Shown here: piece by piece, positions 45,256 to 55,409 of the stretch
Numbering within the stretch: the first letter of the stretch is position 1
Layout: each line of letters begins with the position of its first letter
Notes under the pieces: model-generated
The model's input: the letters and a program-made list of their open reading frames with translations, nothing else
Databases searched by the model: none
What the model was told of the DNA's origin: nothing
NCBI RefSeq assembly: GCF_039536765.1
Contig: NZ_BAAAZF010000001.1
Location: 806,001-870,000, forward strand
Direction: 5' to 3'
DNA from: Parerythrobacter jejuensis
GTDB lineage: Bacteria > Pseudomonadota > Alphaproteobacteria > Sphingomonadales > Sphingomonadaceae
DNA length: 64,000 nt
Program-made: the position numbers and the translations under genes

Positions 45256-47190
45256 ATGAAATCGTTTCGTTTTGGCGTAGCCGCAGCCGCGCTTTGCATC
45301 GTCGCTCCTGCCGCTGTTTTCGCCCAGCAAACGCCCCCGCTTGAGGCGTATGGGGATCTGGAAGCCATCGAAAGCGCCGAGATTTCGCCCAGCGGGGCGC
45401 ATAGTGCGGTGGTGATGACTGTGCAGGGTCAACGGCTGGTGATGGTGTTCGATGCGACGGGTGCACCGAAACGCCAATTCGTTATTGGCGATGTAAAGGT
45501 CCGGGCCATCGAGTGGATTGGCGACGAGGCCATCCTCCTCATCCGCAGCGAGACCGGCCGCACAGGCTTCCGCTTCGGCAATCGCAAGCGCGAATGGGTC
45601 CGCGCCAATGTCCTTCCTCTGAGCGAAAGCAGCGAAGTCGTTTCGGTTTTCGCCGATCAGAACCGCATCGCGAATGCGATCATCGGATTTCACGGCGTGC
45701 GCCAGGTTGACGGCCAATGGAAAGGCTATTTCGGTGGCTTCCGCATGGGCAAGAGGTCGGGCGAAGACCCGCGCATCCTCGACAGCGCCCCCGCCCTGTT
45801 CGAAGTTGATTTGCGCAATGGAAAGGCAGAACAGATTGCCTATCCCGCACAATGGCCGGTGCTGCGGGATTGGCTGGTCGACGGTGAGGGCAAACCTGCG
45901 GTCACGCTCGATATCAATGGTGAAACCGGAAAATGGCAGATTGATGGGCCCGGAGGGCAGAAGCTGGCGAGCGGGATTTCCGAACGTGGCTCGGTCGATT
46001 TGATCGGGTTCGGTGCCGCTGGCGACACGGTTATCTACCAGACATTCGATGAGGATGAGGCAACTGCCAAGCGTTTCGAGGTCCCGCTGGCCGGAGGTGC
46101 CCCAGCGCGGGTTTATGAAACCCTGGTGCAGCAGTGGGTCAGCAATCCCTATGATGGCCGCGTACTCGGCGTGGTCGACAAGAGTCGCCAGCCCAGGCTC
46201 GAAAATGCGGACCAACAAGCGTCCGCCGAGAAGATCTTCGAGCTGTTCTCGCGCGTGAACGTTTCGCTCGCCGACTATACACCTGATCTTTCAACAATCA
46301 TCGTACGCACCAGCGGCAATTATGACAGCGGTAGCTGGTACCGGGTCGATACTGCGACCGGCAATCGCATGATCATGGGGCTCGAACGGCCAGCCATCCA
46401 GGGGCAAGCGATCGGGAAAATCAGCACGTTCGAATATACGGCCGCAGACGGCCTCGATATCGAAGCAATCCTGACACTGCCACCAGGCCGCGCTGCGGAG
46501 AACCTGCCGGTCGTGATCCTGCCCCATGGCGGACCGACCGCGCATGACGAGCCCGTTTTCGACTGGTGGGCGCAAGCCTTTGCCAGCCGTGGCTATGCTG
46601 TCCTCCAGCCCAATTTCCGCGGCTCAACCAATCGCGGAGAGAGCTTCCGCGCGGCGGGAGACGGCGAATGGGGCCGCAAGATGCAAACCGACCTCTCTGA
46701 TGGATTGGCCGCGCTGGCCGAGGCCGGAATTGCCGATGCCAGCCGCGCCTGCATTGTCGGTGCGAGTTATGGCGGATATGCTGCCCTGGCCGGCGTGACC
46801 GTCCAGAACGGCGTCTATCGCTGCGCTGTCTCGGTCAACGGGGTGACCGATCTGGAGACGATGTTCGGGGAGGAGCTTTCAGGCCGCCGTGACATCTTCA
46901 TGAACGGTGTCGAGCAATTGCTGGGCGAAGATGCCGATCTGGATGCCCTGTCACCGCGCCAGATGGCGGGCAGAGCAGATGCGCCGGTCCTCTTGATTCA
47001 CGGCCGCGACGATACGCGGGTTCCCTACGCGCAAAGTGTCCTGATGGAAGATGCGCTGGAAGATGCGGGCAAGGACGTCACACTGGTCTCACTCGATGGC
47101 GAGGACCATTTCCTGTCCAGCGCTGACACGCGCAAGCGGACGCTGATCGAGTCCGTCCGCTTTGTTGAGAGGCACAACCCCGCGGACTAA
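45256..47190 (+). CDS. S9 family (prolyl oligopeptidase-type) exported peptidase
   Basis: A 644-residue serine peptidase with a signal peptide (FGVAAAALCIVAPAAVFAQ, cleavage near 23). An N-terminal beta-propeller-like region to about 390 precedes an alpha/beta hydrolase domain with Ser504 in GASYGGYAALAG, Asp585/586 in HGRDDTRVP and His618 in GEDHFLS. This fits dipeptidyl aminopeptidase/acylaminoacyl peptidase types that digest periplasmic peptides. The start is ATG 45256; longer frames read through the intergenic region. It faces the DUF885 gene, with 15 bases between the stops. Confidence 0.9.
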   Translation: MKSFRFGVAAAALCIVAPAAVFAQQTPPLEAYGDLEAIESAEISPSGAHSAVVMTVQGQRLVMVFDATGAPKRQFVIGDVKVRAIEWIGDEAILLIRSETGRTGFRFGNRKREWVRANVLPLSESSEVVSVFADQNRIANAIIGFHGVRQVDGQWKGYFGGFRMGKRSGEDPRILDSAPALFEVDLRNGKAEQIAYPAQWPVLRDWLVDGEGKPAVTLDINGETGKWQIDGPGGQKLASGISERGSVDLIGFGAAGDTVIYQTFDEDEATAKRFEVPLAGGAPARVYETLVQQWVSNPYDGRVLGVVDKSRQPRLENADQQASAEKIFELFSRVNVSLADYTPDLSTIIVRTSGNYDSGSWYRVDTATGNRMIMGLERPAIQGQAIGKISTFEYTAADGLDIEAILTLPPGRAAENLPVVILPHGGPTAHDEPVFDWWAQAFASRGYAVLQPNFRGSTNRGESFRAAGDGEWGRKMQTDLSDGLAALAEAGIADASRACIVGASYGGYAALAGVTVQNGVYRCAVSVNGVTDLETMFGEELSGRRDIFMNGVEQLLGEDADLDALSPRQMAGRADAPVLLIHGRDDTRVPYAQSVLMEDALEDAGKDVTLVSLDGEDHFLSSADTRKRTLIESVRFVERHNPAD

Positions 47191-47205
47191 GCCCTGTCCT
47201 TCCGG

Positions 47206-48501
47206 CTACAGATCACCTGGCAGCGTCGGCTCGCTCAGCAGTTTTTCCATCCGGTCCCAACGCGCATCTTGCGAAGGGCCGGCCTTTTCGATGCTGGCCC
47301 GCACCATGTCCCGGCCAAGCCCGTAATTGATCACATAGCTGCGATAAGTATCGGTAAATTTGAGCGATTGCGCAGCGCGTTCCGGAGAAACAAGCTGATA
47401 CTTCTGAAGCAACTCCTTGGCCTCTTCCGCCTCGATTTCTCCGCCCAGATATTGTGACGTGATCGTATAACGAGCCGGTCCGAGCGCGCGGGTAGCCTTG
47501 CGCAATCTGGCATAGGTTTCGAGCTGGTCCGTCGGCAATCCGGCCAGCGGGGCTAGCACTTCCTTCTCGAAAACAAGTTGCTCGTTGCCAGGAAACGCCA
47601 GTTCGATACCGTAATTGGCCGAACCTTCTGCGATCAACGATTGTGGCGAATAGAGCGGATAGACCGAGAATTCGAGCCAACCGCGATCAACGCCGAGGTT
47701 CTTTTCCAGCAGGGCATTATAGGCGTGGTGGCCGGGATAGCCTTCATGGCAACCCAGATCGACAGCGCGGTTCAGCCGGATCGGCAGATCGGTGTTGATC
47801 TCGATCTTGGAGCGGTAATTGCCTTGGTAGTAATTGTACCCGCTCCACGGCTTTTCGGTCACAAATGCCAGGGTGAAGCTCTCGTTGTCCGGCATTTCGA
47901 TGTGTTCGAATGTGCGGCGCTTGCACTCTGCAATGGCAGCATCCATCACGGGCTGCAGCTTGTCGGTCGGAATGTTGAACCGGGAGTAGAAGTTGTCGAG
48001 CCGCTGCCACAAGGGCCCCTCTCCCGGAACCAGCTGATCGACTTCGGCCAGGACCGGGTCAAGCGTGGCCAGGTCGATCAGCTCGACGTCTACACCAAAT
48101 AACCCCTTGGCCTCTTCGACGAAAGAAAGCGTCTCGCCCCGCAACATCCGGAGCCGGGTCCGCGCCGCCGTCAGTTGAGCCACCATGAAGCGCGCGCGGC
48201 GCTCCTCCATGCTGTCGCCTTTTACACCGTCATCAGCAAATTCGCTTGCCCGTGCTTTCAATGCCGCGACCCGCGCCTCCAGCAGCGGCAAGGACTGTCC
48301 TTCGGCCTCGGCTTTGGCTTGCTCGGCAATGGGATCAGGACCAAAATAGGCATCGATGTAGCCGGGCTCCTTCTCGCCAATGGTCATCTGCAACAGCAGA
48401 TATTCCTGCGCGATCCGGTCCATACTGTCGGGCATACGTTCCGGCGTGGTAGAGCAACCAGCGAGCAGCGAAGCAAAAAGGACGGGGGCAATTCTTTTCA
48501 C
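47206..48501 (-). CDS. DUF885 family lipoprotein (putative peptidase)
   Basis: A 431-residue lipoprotein (lipobox LLAGC at about 12-16). The DUF885 core is visible with a zinc-peptidase-like HEGYPGHHAYN motif near 263-273, followed by the acidic region ELAFPGNEQL. Members are described as putative metallopeptidases of uncertain specificity. Its placement beside a periplasmic S9 peptidase suggests peptide scavenging in the envelope. Start ATG 48501; the next gene ends seven bases upstream. Confidence 0.85.
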   Translation of the reverse strand: MKRIAPVLFASLLAGCSTTPERMPDSMDRIAQEYLLLQMTIGEKEPGYIDAYFGPDPIAEQAKAEAEGQSLPLLEARVAALKARASEFADDGVKGDSMEERRARFMVAQLTAARTRLRMLRGETLSFVEEAKGLFGVDVELIDLATLDPVLAEVDQLVPGEGPLWQRLDNFYSRFNIPTDKLQPVMDAAIAECKRRTFEHIEMPDNESFTLAFVTEKPWSGYNYYQGNYRSKIEINTDLPIRLNRAVDLGCHEGYPGHHAYNALLEKNLGVDRGWLEFSVYPLYSPQSLIAEGSANYGIELAFPGNEQLVFEKEVLAPLAGLPTDQLETYARLRKATRALGPARYTITSQYLGGEIEAEEAKELLQKYQLVSPERAAQSLKFTDTYRSYVINYGLGRDMVRASIEKAGPSQDARWDRMEKLLSEPTLPGDL

Positions 48502-48507
48502 GTTTGA

Positions 48508-48999
48508 TCAATCCTTATTGCCAAAGAGCCACGCAAAAACCCGCTTCCAAAAGCGCGCTTCGGCCAGCAGTGCTTTTGCCAGCAGGGGCGGCATGCCCTG
48601 TTCAATCAGCCGTTCTTCTTCCGGATTGGCCCCATAGGCATAGCGCGTAATTGCGATGAGTGCGGCAAGCTCGATCGCAACTAGCACTGGCAAAGCAACC
48701 CACCGCAACCAACTCAGCAGCGGCAGGACTTCTCCGGTCGCAGGCGGATTCAGATATGCCGCAAACGAAAGCCCCGCGCCGGCAAGTGCCAAAGCCCGCA
48801 AGGCAGCAGCCTTCGAAGAGACCTTTCCACGCAGAAACAACCAGTACAACGCCGGCAAGAACACCCCGAAATCGAACAGATAGACCCGCTCCGTCAGGAC
48901 CGGATTGGCAAGCGTTTGCGACGAAAGGGAGACCTGCCAGGCCGCCAAGAGTGCAAACGGCAGAAGAAGATAGAACCAGTTTTGCTTCACTCTCGCCAT
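48508..48999 (-). CDS. Hypothetical membrane protein
   Basis: A 163-residue protein with four or five hydrophobic segments (about 8-25, 40-55, 65-85, 95-125) and a cytosolic tail with PEEERLIEQGMPPLLAKALLAEA. I do not recognise a family. I chose ATG 48999 because AGGGG lies about ten bases before it; an ATG at 49008 is too close to that site. It lies between dapA and the DUF885 gene on the same strand and is probably co-transcribed with both. Confidence 0.65.
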   Translation of the reverse strand: MARVKQNWFYLLLPFALLAAWQVSLSSQTLANPVLTERVYLFDFGVFLPALYWLFLRGKVSSKAAALRALALAGAGLSFAAYLNPPATGEVLPLLSWLRWVALPVLVAIELAALIAITRYAYGANPEEERLIEQGMPPLLAKALLAEARFWKRVFAWLFGNKD

Positions 49000-49012
49000 T
49001 AGTCGCATACCC

Positions 49013-49894
49013 CTAGAGCAGTCCCGCATGGTCGAGCGCAGCATCCACCGCCTTGCGTGCATGCTCGCTACACGCTGTCAGCGGCAGGCGGACTTCATCG
49101 GTGAAACCTTCCATCACCCGGCTCAGCGCGTATTTCACCGGCGCGGGGCTACTGTCTTCGAACATGGCATAATGGAGCGGATAGAGACGGTCGTTGAGCT
49201 TGCGCGCCTCGACCAGATCATTGTCGGCGCAAGCCTGCTGGAATTGGGCGCACAATGCCGGCGCGACATTGGCCGTGACAGAAATGCAGCCCTTCCCGCC
49301 GGCAGCATTGAAGGGCAAAGCCAGCTCGTCATTGCCGGAGAGTTGGCAGAAATCGCGCCCGATACCCATACGGTGGTCGGCAACGCGCGACAGGTCTTCG
49401 CTCGCATCCTTGATGGCGACGATCTTGTCGGGATACTTGTTGGCCAACTCGACCGTCGTTTCCGGCTCGAGATCGGTCACGGTCCGGCTCGGCACATTGT
49501 AGAGCACAATGGGCAGCTCGCTGTTCTCCGCCAAATAGCTGAAATGTGCGATCAGACCGGGCTGGCGCGGCTTGTTATAGTAGGGGGCTACGCACAGGCC
49601 CGCAGCCGCCCCTGCCTTCTTCGAAAACTGCATATGGAGCAGCGCGTTCATCGTATCGTTGCTGCCGCACCCGGCAATTATAGGCACCCGGCCAGCGGCC
49701 TGTTCGATGCAGATTTCGATCACCCGGTGATGCTCTGCATTGGAGAGTGTCGAAGCTTCGCCGGTGGTGCCACACGGCACCAGCGCCTTCGACCCGCCTT
49801 CGATTTGCCAGTCGACCAGACGCCGAAAAGCAGCCTCGTCAAACGTACCGTCGCGAAAAGGAGTCACCAGAGCGGGAATTGAGCCCGAAAACAT
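49013..49894 (-). CDS. dapA: 4-hydroxy-tetrahydrodipicolinate synthase
   Basis: A 293-residue TIM-barrel enzyme condensing pyruvate with aspartate semialdehyde in lysine and diaminopimelate synthesis. Lys162 (IVAIKDASEDL) forms the Schiff base, Tyr132 (LYNVPSRT) and Thr44 (CGTTGE) are the catalytic partners. The start is ATG 49894. It is divergent from the lytic transglycosylase gene, with about 110 bases between the starts, so a supplier of peptidoglycan precursor and a peptidoglycan cleaving enzyme share a promoter region. Confidence 0.95.
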   Translation of the reverse strand: MFSGSIPALVTPFRDGTFDEAAFRRLVDWQIEGGSKALVPCGTTGEASTLSNAEHHRVIEICIEQAAGRVPIIAGCGSNDTMNALLHMQFSKKAGAAAGLCVAPYYNKPRQPGLIAHFSYLAENSELPIVLYNVPSRTVTDLEPETTVELANKYPDKIVAIKDASEDLSRVADHRMGIGRDFCQLSGNDELALPFNAAGGKGCISVTANVAPALCAQFQQACADNDLVEARKLNDRLYPLHYAMFEDSSPAPVKYALSRVMEGFTDEVRLPLTACSEHARKAVDAALDHAGLL

Positions 49895-50003
49895 TGAAAG
49901 CGGTCCTTCCTGATCCAATAGGGATAGGGTATCAGCGCAAGAAATTGCGACTGGGGGATTTCATTCAGTGCCTGATAAGGAGACATTGGCCAGGATGTCC
50001 AGC

Positions 50004-51947
50004 ATGAGTAAGCTTCCGTTCCTCGCTGTGGCGCTTGTGGCCACCACCTCTCTCAACCCGCCGGTCTTCGCACAGGATGCTGCCAGCTGGGATCGTGCGC
50101 GATCAGACCTGGTCGCGCGCCAGCCCAGCCAGATGGCCCAGGTCGTCGATCGGTGGCAGTATTTGATCGGTCAGGACAATCTGTCGTTCGATCAATATGC
50201 GGGCTTTGTCCTTGCCTATCCCGATTTCCCGCAAGTCAGCCGGTTGCGCACCCGTGCGGAAAACGCGCTCGACGATGAAGCGATCGGTTCGGAACGGCTG
50301 GTGGCGTTTTTTGACCAGTTCCCGCCACTGACCAATCCGGCGCAGGCCCGCTATGCCCTCGCCCTCGCCAGCGTAAACCGGGGCGATGCTTTCGACGCGG
50401 CGCGCAAGGCTTGGCGCGGCGGCACGATGAGCGGACCGGCAGAAGCCTATCTGGTCGGCCTGTTCGGGTCACGCTTCACGCAAGACGATCACGACGCGCG
50501 CATGGACGCGCTCTTGTGGCAGCGCGATGGCGAAGGTGCTGTGCGCCAGATCAACAATGTGTCCCCGTCCAAGCGTGACCTGTTTATGGCACGGCTCGCG
50601 ATCGTTCAGGGCGGCACGCCGTCGAGCGCCGGCCTTTCCACACCCGGCGATGCGCGCAGCGATCCGGGCTATGTCTATAATCTGACGCGATATTATCGCA
50701 CCACCCGTCAATTGCCGCAGGCGATCAACCTGCTGGCCAATCGACCGCAATTCACAAGCCTGCCGCATGATGCCGAAGATCTGGTTGGCGAGATGCTGCG
50801 CGTGGCGCGTGGCGCAGGTTCCTCCCCGGCAGCGCAAATCGCCAGCAAGGTCGATGATCTGTTTCCGACCGGCTTCGATGTCAGCACCGGGGCCTATCGC
50901 CTGCGCGACGACTATACCTCGCTGATGTGGTTGGGCGGGACGAAAGCGCTCTGGAACCTTGGTGACGGTGGCACAGCCGCGCCGCTGTTTTATCGCTACG
51001 GCGCAGCGGCGCGTACTCCGCAAACTCGATCCAAGGGGTTCTATTGGGCCGGACTGGCCGCGCAGCGCGCAGGCATGTCGAGCGAAGCGCAGCGTTATTA
51101 CGAAATGGCTGCAAGCTATCCTGACCGGTTTTACGGTCAACTCGCATTGGGCAAGCTGGGCCGCAACGTGCCGCAATTAGGCAACCAGGCCGTGCCCGAG
51201 CCCAGTTTTGAACAGCGTGCCGCGTTTAACCAGTCGTCCCTCGTCCGCGCGACAAGGGAGGTCGCTCGCGGAGCGCCATGGCGCACCGGAATCCAGTTCT
51301 ACCGTGAACTGGCCCAGAGTGCCGATACCCCGGAAGAGCACATTTTGCGCGCCGACCTCGCCCGCGAAATCGGGCGGCGCGATCTGGCCGTCAACGTAGC
51401 AGAGGCTGCGGGGGCCGACGGGCACAGCCAGTTTGTGGCGCAAGGCTTCCCGACGCTCCAGACGCCTCCGGGCACCTATTGGACGATGGTCCACGCGATC
51501 AGCCGGCAGGAAAGCCAGTTTGCACAAAATGCGATCAGCCATGCCGGTGCGCGCGGCCTGATGCAGCTGATGCCGGGCACAGCGCGCGAACAGGCGGGCA
51601 AGTTGGGCATGCAATATATGCGGGCCAACCTGATCGACAGCCCGAGTTACAACATCCGCCTCGGCAACGCCTATTTCGAACGCATGCTGAGCTATTATGG
51701 CGGCGCCTACCCGCTCGCCATCGCGGCCTATAATGCAGGGCCGGGCAATGTGAACAAGTGGCTGCGACGCAATGGCGATCCGCGCACGGGCGCAATCGAC
51801 TATGTGACCTGGATCGAGAAGATTCCAATTTTCGAGACCAAGAACTACGTCCAGCGCGTGGTCGAAAATGCAGCCGTTTACGAGCAGCTCTATCCGCAGA
51901 ACGCCCGCAATGGCCGCCCACGCATGGCCGGGGATTTCCTGCGCTAG
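50004..51947 (+). CDS. Soluble lytic murein transglycosylase (Slt70-like)
   Basis: A 647-residue periplasmic enzyme with a signal peptide (LPFLAVALVATTSLNPPVFAQ, cut near 25). A long superhelical region of repeats (about 30-470) leads to a GH23 SLT domain with catalytic Glu503 in ISRQESQF, followed by GARGLMQLMPGTA and AIAAYNAGPGNVNKWLRRNG. It cleaves glycan strands to anhydro-muropeptides, the substrate of AmpG. The start is ATG 50004 with AGGA eight bases before it; ATGs at 49968 and 49995 are less likely. Confidence 0.92.
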   Translation: MSKLPFLAVALVATTSLNPPVFAQDAASWDRARSDLVARQPSQMAQVVDRWQYLIGQDNLSFDQYAGFVLAYPDFPQVSRLRTRAENALDDEAIGSERLVAFFDQFPPLTNPAQARYALALASVNRGDAFDAARKAWRGGTMSGPAEAYLVGLFGSRFTQDDHDARMDALLWQRDGEGAVRQINNVSPSKRDLFMARLAIVQGGTPSSAGLSTPGDARSDPGYVYNLTRYYRTTRQLPQAINLLANRPQFTSLPHDAEDLVGEMLRVARGAGSSPAAQIASKVDDLFPTGFDVSTGAYRLRDDYTSLMWLGGTKALWNLGDGGTAAPLFYRYGAAARTPQTRSKGFYWAGLAAQRAGMSSEAQRYYEMAASYPDRFYGQLALGKLGRNVPQLGNQAVPEPSFEQRAAFNQSSLVRATREVARGAPWRTGIQFYRELAQSADTPEEHILRADLAREIGRRDLAVNVAEAAGADGHSQFVAQGFPTLQTPPGTYWTMVHAISRQESQFAQNAISHAGARGLMQLMPGTAREQAGKLGMQYMRANLIDSPSYNIRLGNAYFERMLSYYGGAYPLAIAAYNAGPGNVNKWLRRNGDPRTGAIDYVTWIEKIPIFETKNYVQRVVENAAVYEQLYPQNARNGRPRMAGDFLR

Positions 51948-51958
51948 ACCCGCTTGCC

Positions 51959-52438
51959 GTGAACGCGCCATCCTATCCCATATCGCCTGCCGGCTATGCC
52001 GCGCTGAAGGCGCGCTATGACCATCTGTTGGGCACAGAACGCCCGGAGATTGTCGAAATCGTGAGCTGGGCCGCCGGCAATGGGGACCGGAGCGAGAACG
52101 GCGATTATCTCTACGGGCGCAAGCGCATGCGCGAGATTGATCGTGAACTGGCGTTCCTGGCCCGCCGTTTGAAAAACTCGCGCGTGATCGATCCTGCCGA
52201 GCAGCCGGACACCAGCAAGGCTTTCTTCGGCGCTACAGTGACGTTGGCGGACGAGAACGATGCGCGGAAAACCGTCACCCTGGTCGGCGACGACGAACAG
52301 GATGCCAGTGCCGGGCGGATCGGATGGTCGAGCCCGATGGCCCGCGCCCTGAAAGGGGCATCGGTTGGCGACTTGCGCATTGTCCACTTGCCATCAGGGC
52401 CGAAAGAATGGGAAGTCATGGCGATTGATTATGCGTAG
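51959..52438 (+). CDS. greB: Transcription elongation factor GreB
   Basis: A 159-residue elongation factor that restarts backtracked RNA polymerase. The coiled-coil tip region carries GNGDRSENGDYLYGRKRMREID, where the paired acidic residues stimulate RNA cleavage, and the C-terminal domain has KGASVGDL. The YLYGRKRMREID form indicates GreB rather than GreA. The start is GTG 51959, which gives the standard N-terminus ISPAGYAALKARYDHLL. It lies 11 bases after slt and overlaps the next gene by eight bases. Confidence 0.9.
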   Translation: MNAPSYPISPAGYAALKARYDHLLGTERPEIVEIVSWAAGNGDRSENGDYLYGRKRMREIDRELAFLARRLKNSRVIDPAEQPDTSKAFFGATVTLADENDARKTVTLVGDDEQDASAGRIGWSSPMARALKGASVGDLRIVHLPSGPKEWEVMAIDYA

Positions 52439-52919
52439 CGTCACCGCCCTTCTCGCCTTGCTGGTTCTCGTCGCAGGCCCGGTCTCCGCCAAAGACGCAT
52501 TGGGCGTATTTTCCGACTGGGGCGCTTTCCGCGATCCGCAGGCCCCGCGCTGCTATGCCATCGCCAAGCCCGCCAGCAGCCGGCAGCAGCGCGATTATGA
52601 TCCCTACGCCACTGTCGGCACATGGCCTTCGCGTAATGTGCGGGGACAGGTCCATTTCCGCGTGTCACGCAATCTGTCGCCCGAACGATCAATAACCTTG
52701 ATCATCAATGATCGCCGGTTCGAACTGACCGGCGGGGGCGGCGATGCTTGGGCCAGGGACAAGGCCATGGATGCCGCAATCGTCGCCGCCATGCGCGCCG
52801 GCAGCCAGATGGTCGTCAGCGCTACAGACAGTCGCGGCAGGCGCTTTTCCAATACGTATGATCTGTCCGGGGCGGCCACCGCGATGGATGCCGCGACTGT
52901 GGGCTGCGCCAACCGCTAG
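52431..52919 (+). CDS. Exported protein, IalB (invasion-associated locus B)-like
   Basis: A 162-residue secreted protein with a signal peptide (VTALLALLVLVAGPVSA, cut near 20). The body has FSDWGAFRDPQAPRCYAIA, VRGQVHFRVSRN and a C-terminal GCANR; the W...C spacing resembles the IalB family, small periplasmic beta proteins of alphaproteobacteria. Assignment is by pattern only. The ATG at 52431 lies inside the end of greB (eight-base overlap), so translation is probably coupled. Confidence 0.6.
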   Translation: MRSVTALLALLVLVAGPVSAKDALGVFSDWGAFRDPQAPRCYAIAKPASSRQQRDYDPYATVGTWPSRNVRGQVHFRVSRNLSPERSITLIINDRRFELTGGGGDAWARDKAMDAAIVAAMRAGSQMVVSATDSRGRRFSNTYDLSGAATAMDAATVGCANR

Positions 52920-52955
52920 CAATCGGGCGCGCCCTGCCCTATATGCGCGGCTCCC

Positions 52956-54194
52956 ATGGCAGATACCGCACTCATGAGCATCCCGGGACAGGTTGATCCC
53001 GTGCCCGCCCCGCGTGACATCACGCCGCGCGCCGATGGCCGTACCGATTTGATGGGTCTGCCAAAGGCGCGCATTCGCGAGCTGTTCCTGCAGGCCGGAC
53101 TGGACGAGAAACAGGCCAAACTGCGCAGCAAGCAGGTCTATCATTGGCTCTATCATCGCGGCGTCACCGATTTTACCGCGATGACCGATATCGGCAAGAC
53201 CATGCGCCCCTGGCTGGACGAACGCTTTGTCGTGGGCCGCCCCAATGTGGTCGAGGCCCAGCACAGCACCGACGGCACCCGCAAATGGCTGCTGCAAACT
53301 GATGACGGCCATGATTTCGAAATGGTCTTCATTCCCGATGCCGACCGGGGCACCTTGTGTGTCTCCAGTCAGGTCGGCTGCACGCTCAACTGCACGTTTT
53401 GCCACACCGGCACGATGAAGCTGGTGCGCAATTTGACGCCGGGCGAGATTGTCGGCCAGGTCATGCTGGCGCGCGATGCACTGGGCGAGTGGCCCAAGGG
53501 CAAGATGGATTTCGGCGACGAAGCGGATGAAAGCGAATATCGCGCTGATGGCCGCCTGCTAACCAACATCGTGATGATGGGCATGGGCGAGCCGCTCTAT
53601 AATTTCGACAATGTCCGCGATGCGCTCAAGCTGGTGATGGATGGCGAAGGCCTCGGCCTGTCCCGACGCCGGATTACGCTTTCGACCAGCGGCGTTGTTC
53701 CCGCGATTGCAAAATGCGGCGATGAAATTGGCGTCAATCTGGCCGTCTCACTCCATGCCGTGACCAAGGACATTCGCGACGAGATTGTCCCCCTCAACCG
53801 CAAATACGGGATCGAGGAATTGCTGGAGGCTTGCGCGGCTTACCCCAAGGCCTCCAACGCGCGGCGCATTACGTTTGAGTATGTGATGCTGAAAGACAAG
53901 AACGACAGCGACGAAGATGCGCATGAGCTTGTCCGCCTGCTCAAGCATTACGACTTGCCGGCCAAGGTCAATTTGATCCCGTTCAATCCTTGGCCCGGCT
54001 CCGTCTATGAGTGTTCCACGCCGGAACGGATCAAGAGCTTCTCCAACATCGTGTTCGAAGCCGGGATCAGCGCGCCAGTCCGCACCCCGCGCGGACGCGA
54101 TATCGATGCTGCCTGTGGCCAGTTGAAGACCGCTGCGGAGAAGAAAAGCCGCGCGCAGAGGGATCGGGAAGCGGCAGCAGAAGCTGCAGGCTAG
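52956..54194 (+). CDS. rlmN: Dual-specificity RNA methyltransferase RlmN
   Basis: A 412-residue radical-SAM enzyme that methylates C2 of A2503 in 23S rRNA and of A37 in some tRNAs. The 4Fe-4S cluster cysteines are Cys142, Cys146 and Cys149 (CTLNCTFC). Other marks are [25 protein letters not shown] and NLAVSLHA. The C-terminus is Lys/Arg/Ala rich. Start ATG 52956. The last four bases overlap the opposing 170-residue gene. Confidence 0.95.
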   Translation: MADTALMSIPGQVDPVPAPRDITPRADGRTDLMGLPKARIRELFLQAGLDEKQAKLRSKQVYHWLYHRGVTDFTAMTDIGKTMRPWLDERFVVGRPNVVEAQHSTDGTRKWLLQTDDGHDFEMVFIPDADRGTLCVSSQVGCTLNCTFCHTGTMKLVRNLTPGEIVGQVMLARDALGEWPKGKMDFGDEADESEYRADGRLLTNIVMMGMGEPLYNFDNVRDALKLVMDGEGLGLSRRRITLSTSGVVPAIAKCGDEIGVNLAVSLHAVTKDIRDEIVPLNRKYGIEELLEACAAYPKASNARRITFEYVMLKDKNDSDEDAHELVRLLKHYDLPAKVNLIPFNPWPGSVYECSTPERIKSFSNIVFEAGISAPVRTPRGRDIDAACGQLKTAAEKKSRAQRDREAAAEAAG

Positions 54195-54703
54195 TCAGCC
54201 GGTCCGATCACATCCGAGACCGCGTCCCGTGTGTCGGTCACGACAACTATCGTCCCGATCACGCCAAATGCCAGGACGCCGCCCAGGATGTAGAGCCCGG
54301 CATTGCCACCGCCGCCTTTCTCGTCATCTTCGTCTGCGCCCAGTCTCGGCCCGAAGGTGGTCATGGGCTGGCCATTCAGCATCATCGTCGGACGCTGTTC
54401 GAGTGTGAAAGACAATGCTGTCCGGCGAAGGACCGCCCGATCTGCCAGATTGCGGTCGAAAGTTAGCGAGGATGCAAATTGATCCCCGCCGATACGGGCT
54501 GATTCCATGGCGAAGTCCAGCCGTGGCTTGGATTCTCTCGCAGAGCGTGGGCCGCCCAAGGGAATAGTCAGGGATGCCATCCCGCGCATTTCGGATTGGC
54601 CCGCATTCTCGACCTCACGCAGGCTCTGCGCCGACACGGGCGCACTGACCAGGGCCAGCGCTGCCCCGCAAGCCATCAGGCCTGCACTGAAATGTTTCTC
54701 CAT
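54191..54703 (-). CDS. Exported hypothetical protein with C-terminal membrane helix
   Basis: A 170-residue protein with a signal peptide ([19 protein letters not shown], cut near 26), a polar middle with [20 protein letters not shown], a short acidic-glycine stretch ([11 protein letters not shown]) and a hydrophobic helix near 140-160 ([19 protein letters not shown]). I do not recognise it. The start is ATG 54703 with a GGGG-type site. It is divergent from the methyltransferase gene at 54810 and convergent with rlmN. Confidence 0.65.
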   Translation of the reverse strand: MEKHFSAGLMACGAALALVSAPVSAQSLREVENAGQSEMRGMASLTIPLGGPRSARESKPRLDFAMESARIGGDQFASSLTFDRNLADRAVLRRTALSFTLEQRPTMMLNGQPMTTFGPRLGADEDDEKGGGGNAGLYILGGVLAFGVIGTIVVVTDTRDAVSDVIGPAD

Positions 54704-54809
54704 CACCCCATTCCCTTTCGCGTGCAGAATTTCGCGCACCAGTGGCACTAATCCCAGAAAGATGGCAGAAAAACGGCTGGGACATCAACTGGATGTGGAG
54801 GAGCCCCGA

Positions 54810-55409
54810 ATGTCAGCCGATCCGGCAACGATTGCTTTTTATGAGAAGCAGGCCCCTCACTACACAATGAGTTTCGGTCAGGCACCGCACCGCCATCTCG
54901 ATGCATTTCTCGATCGGCTGCAGCCAGGAGCCCGCATTCTGGAATTGGGCTGCGGGGGCGGACAGGATTCCGCCCGCATTATCGAACGCGGGTTTGATCT
55001 TGATGCGACTGACGGCGTGGAGGCTATGGCGCGCAAGGCCAATGAACGCTTCAATGTTGGTGCGCGGGTCATGCAATTCCAGGACCTGTCTGCTGTGGCA
55101 GTATACGATGCCGTCTGGGCCCATGCCTGCTTGCTCCATGCCGCGCGGGCGGACCTGCCAGGCATCCTGGCAGCCATTCACAGGTCGTTGAGGCCAGGTG
55201 GTTGGCACTTTGCCAACTACAAGCTGGGCGACGGCGAAGGCCGGGATCTGTTGGGCCGTCTGCACAATTTCCCCGATGAGTCATGGATTACCCGGGCCTA
55301 CGAAACGGCGGGTTTCACGATTACCGCGCAGGAGGTCTATCCGGGCAAGGCTGCAGATGGCACACAGCGAGACTGGATCGCGCTGACTTGTCAAAGGGAT
55401 GCCTTATGA
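54810..55409 (+). CDS. Class I SAM-dependent methyltransferase (small)
   Basis: A 199-residue methyltransferase with the SAM site ARILELGCGGGQDSARIIERG at about 38-58 (motif I GCGGGQ), motif II around DATDGVEAMA, and LRPGGWHFANYKLG as the later strand. I chose ATG 54810 because GGAGGAG lies six bases upstream; an in-frame ATG at 54762 has no such site. The substrate is unknown. Its stop overlaps the start of the MOSC gene (ATGA), so both are coupled. Confidence 0.82.
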   Translation: MSADPATIAFYEKQAPHYTMSFGQAPHRHLDAFLDRLQPGARILELGCGGGQDSARIIERGFDLDATDGVEAMARKANERFNVGARVMQFQDLSAVAVYDAVWAHACLLHAARADLPGILAAIHRSLRPGGWHFANYKLGDGEGRDLLGRLHNFPDESWITRAYETAGFTITAQEVYPGKAADGTQRDWIALTCQRDAL

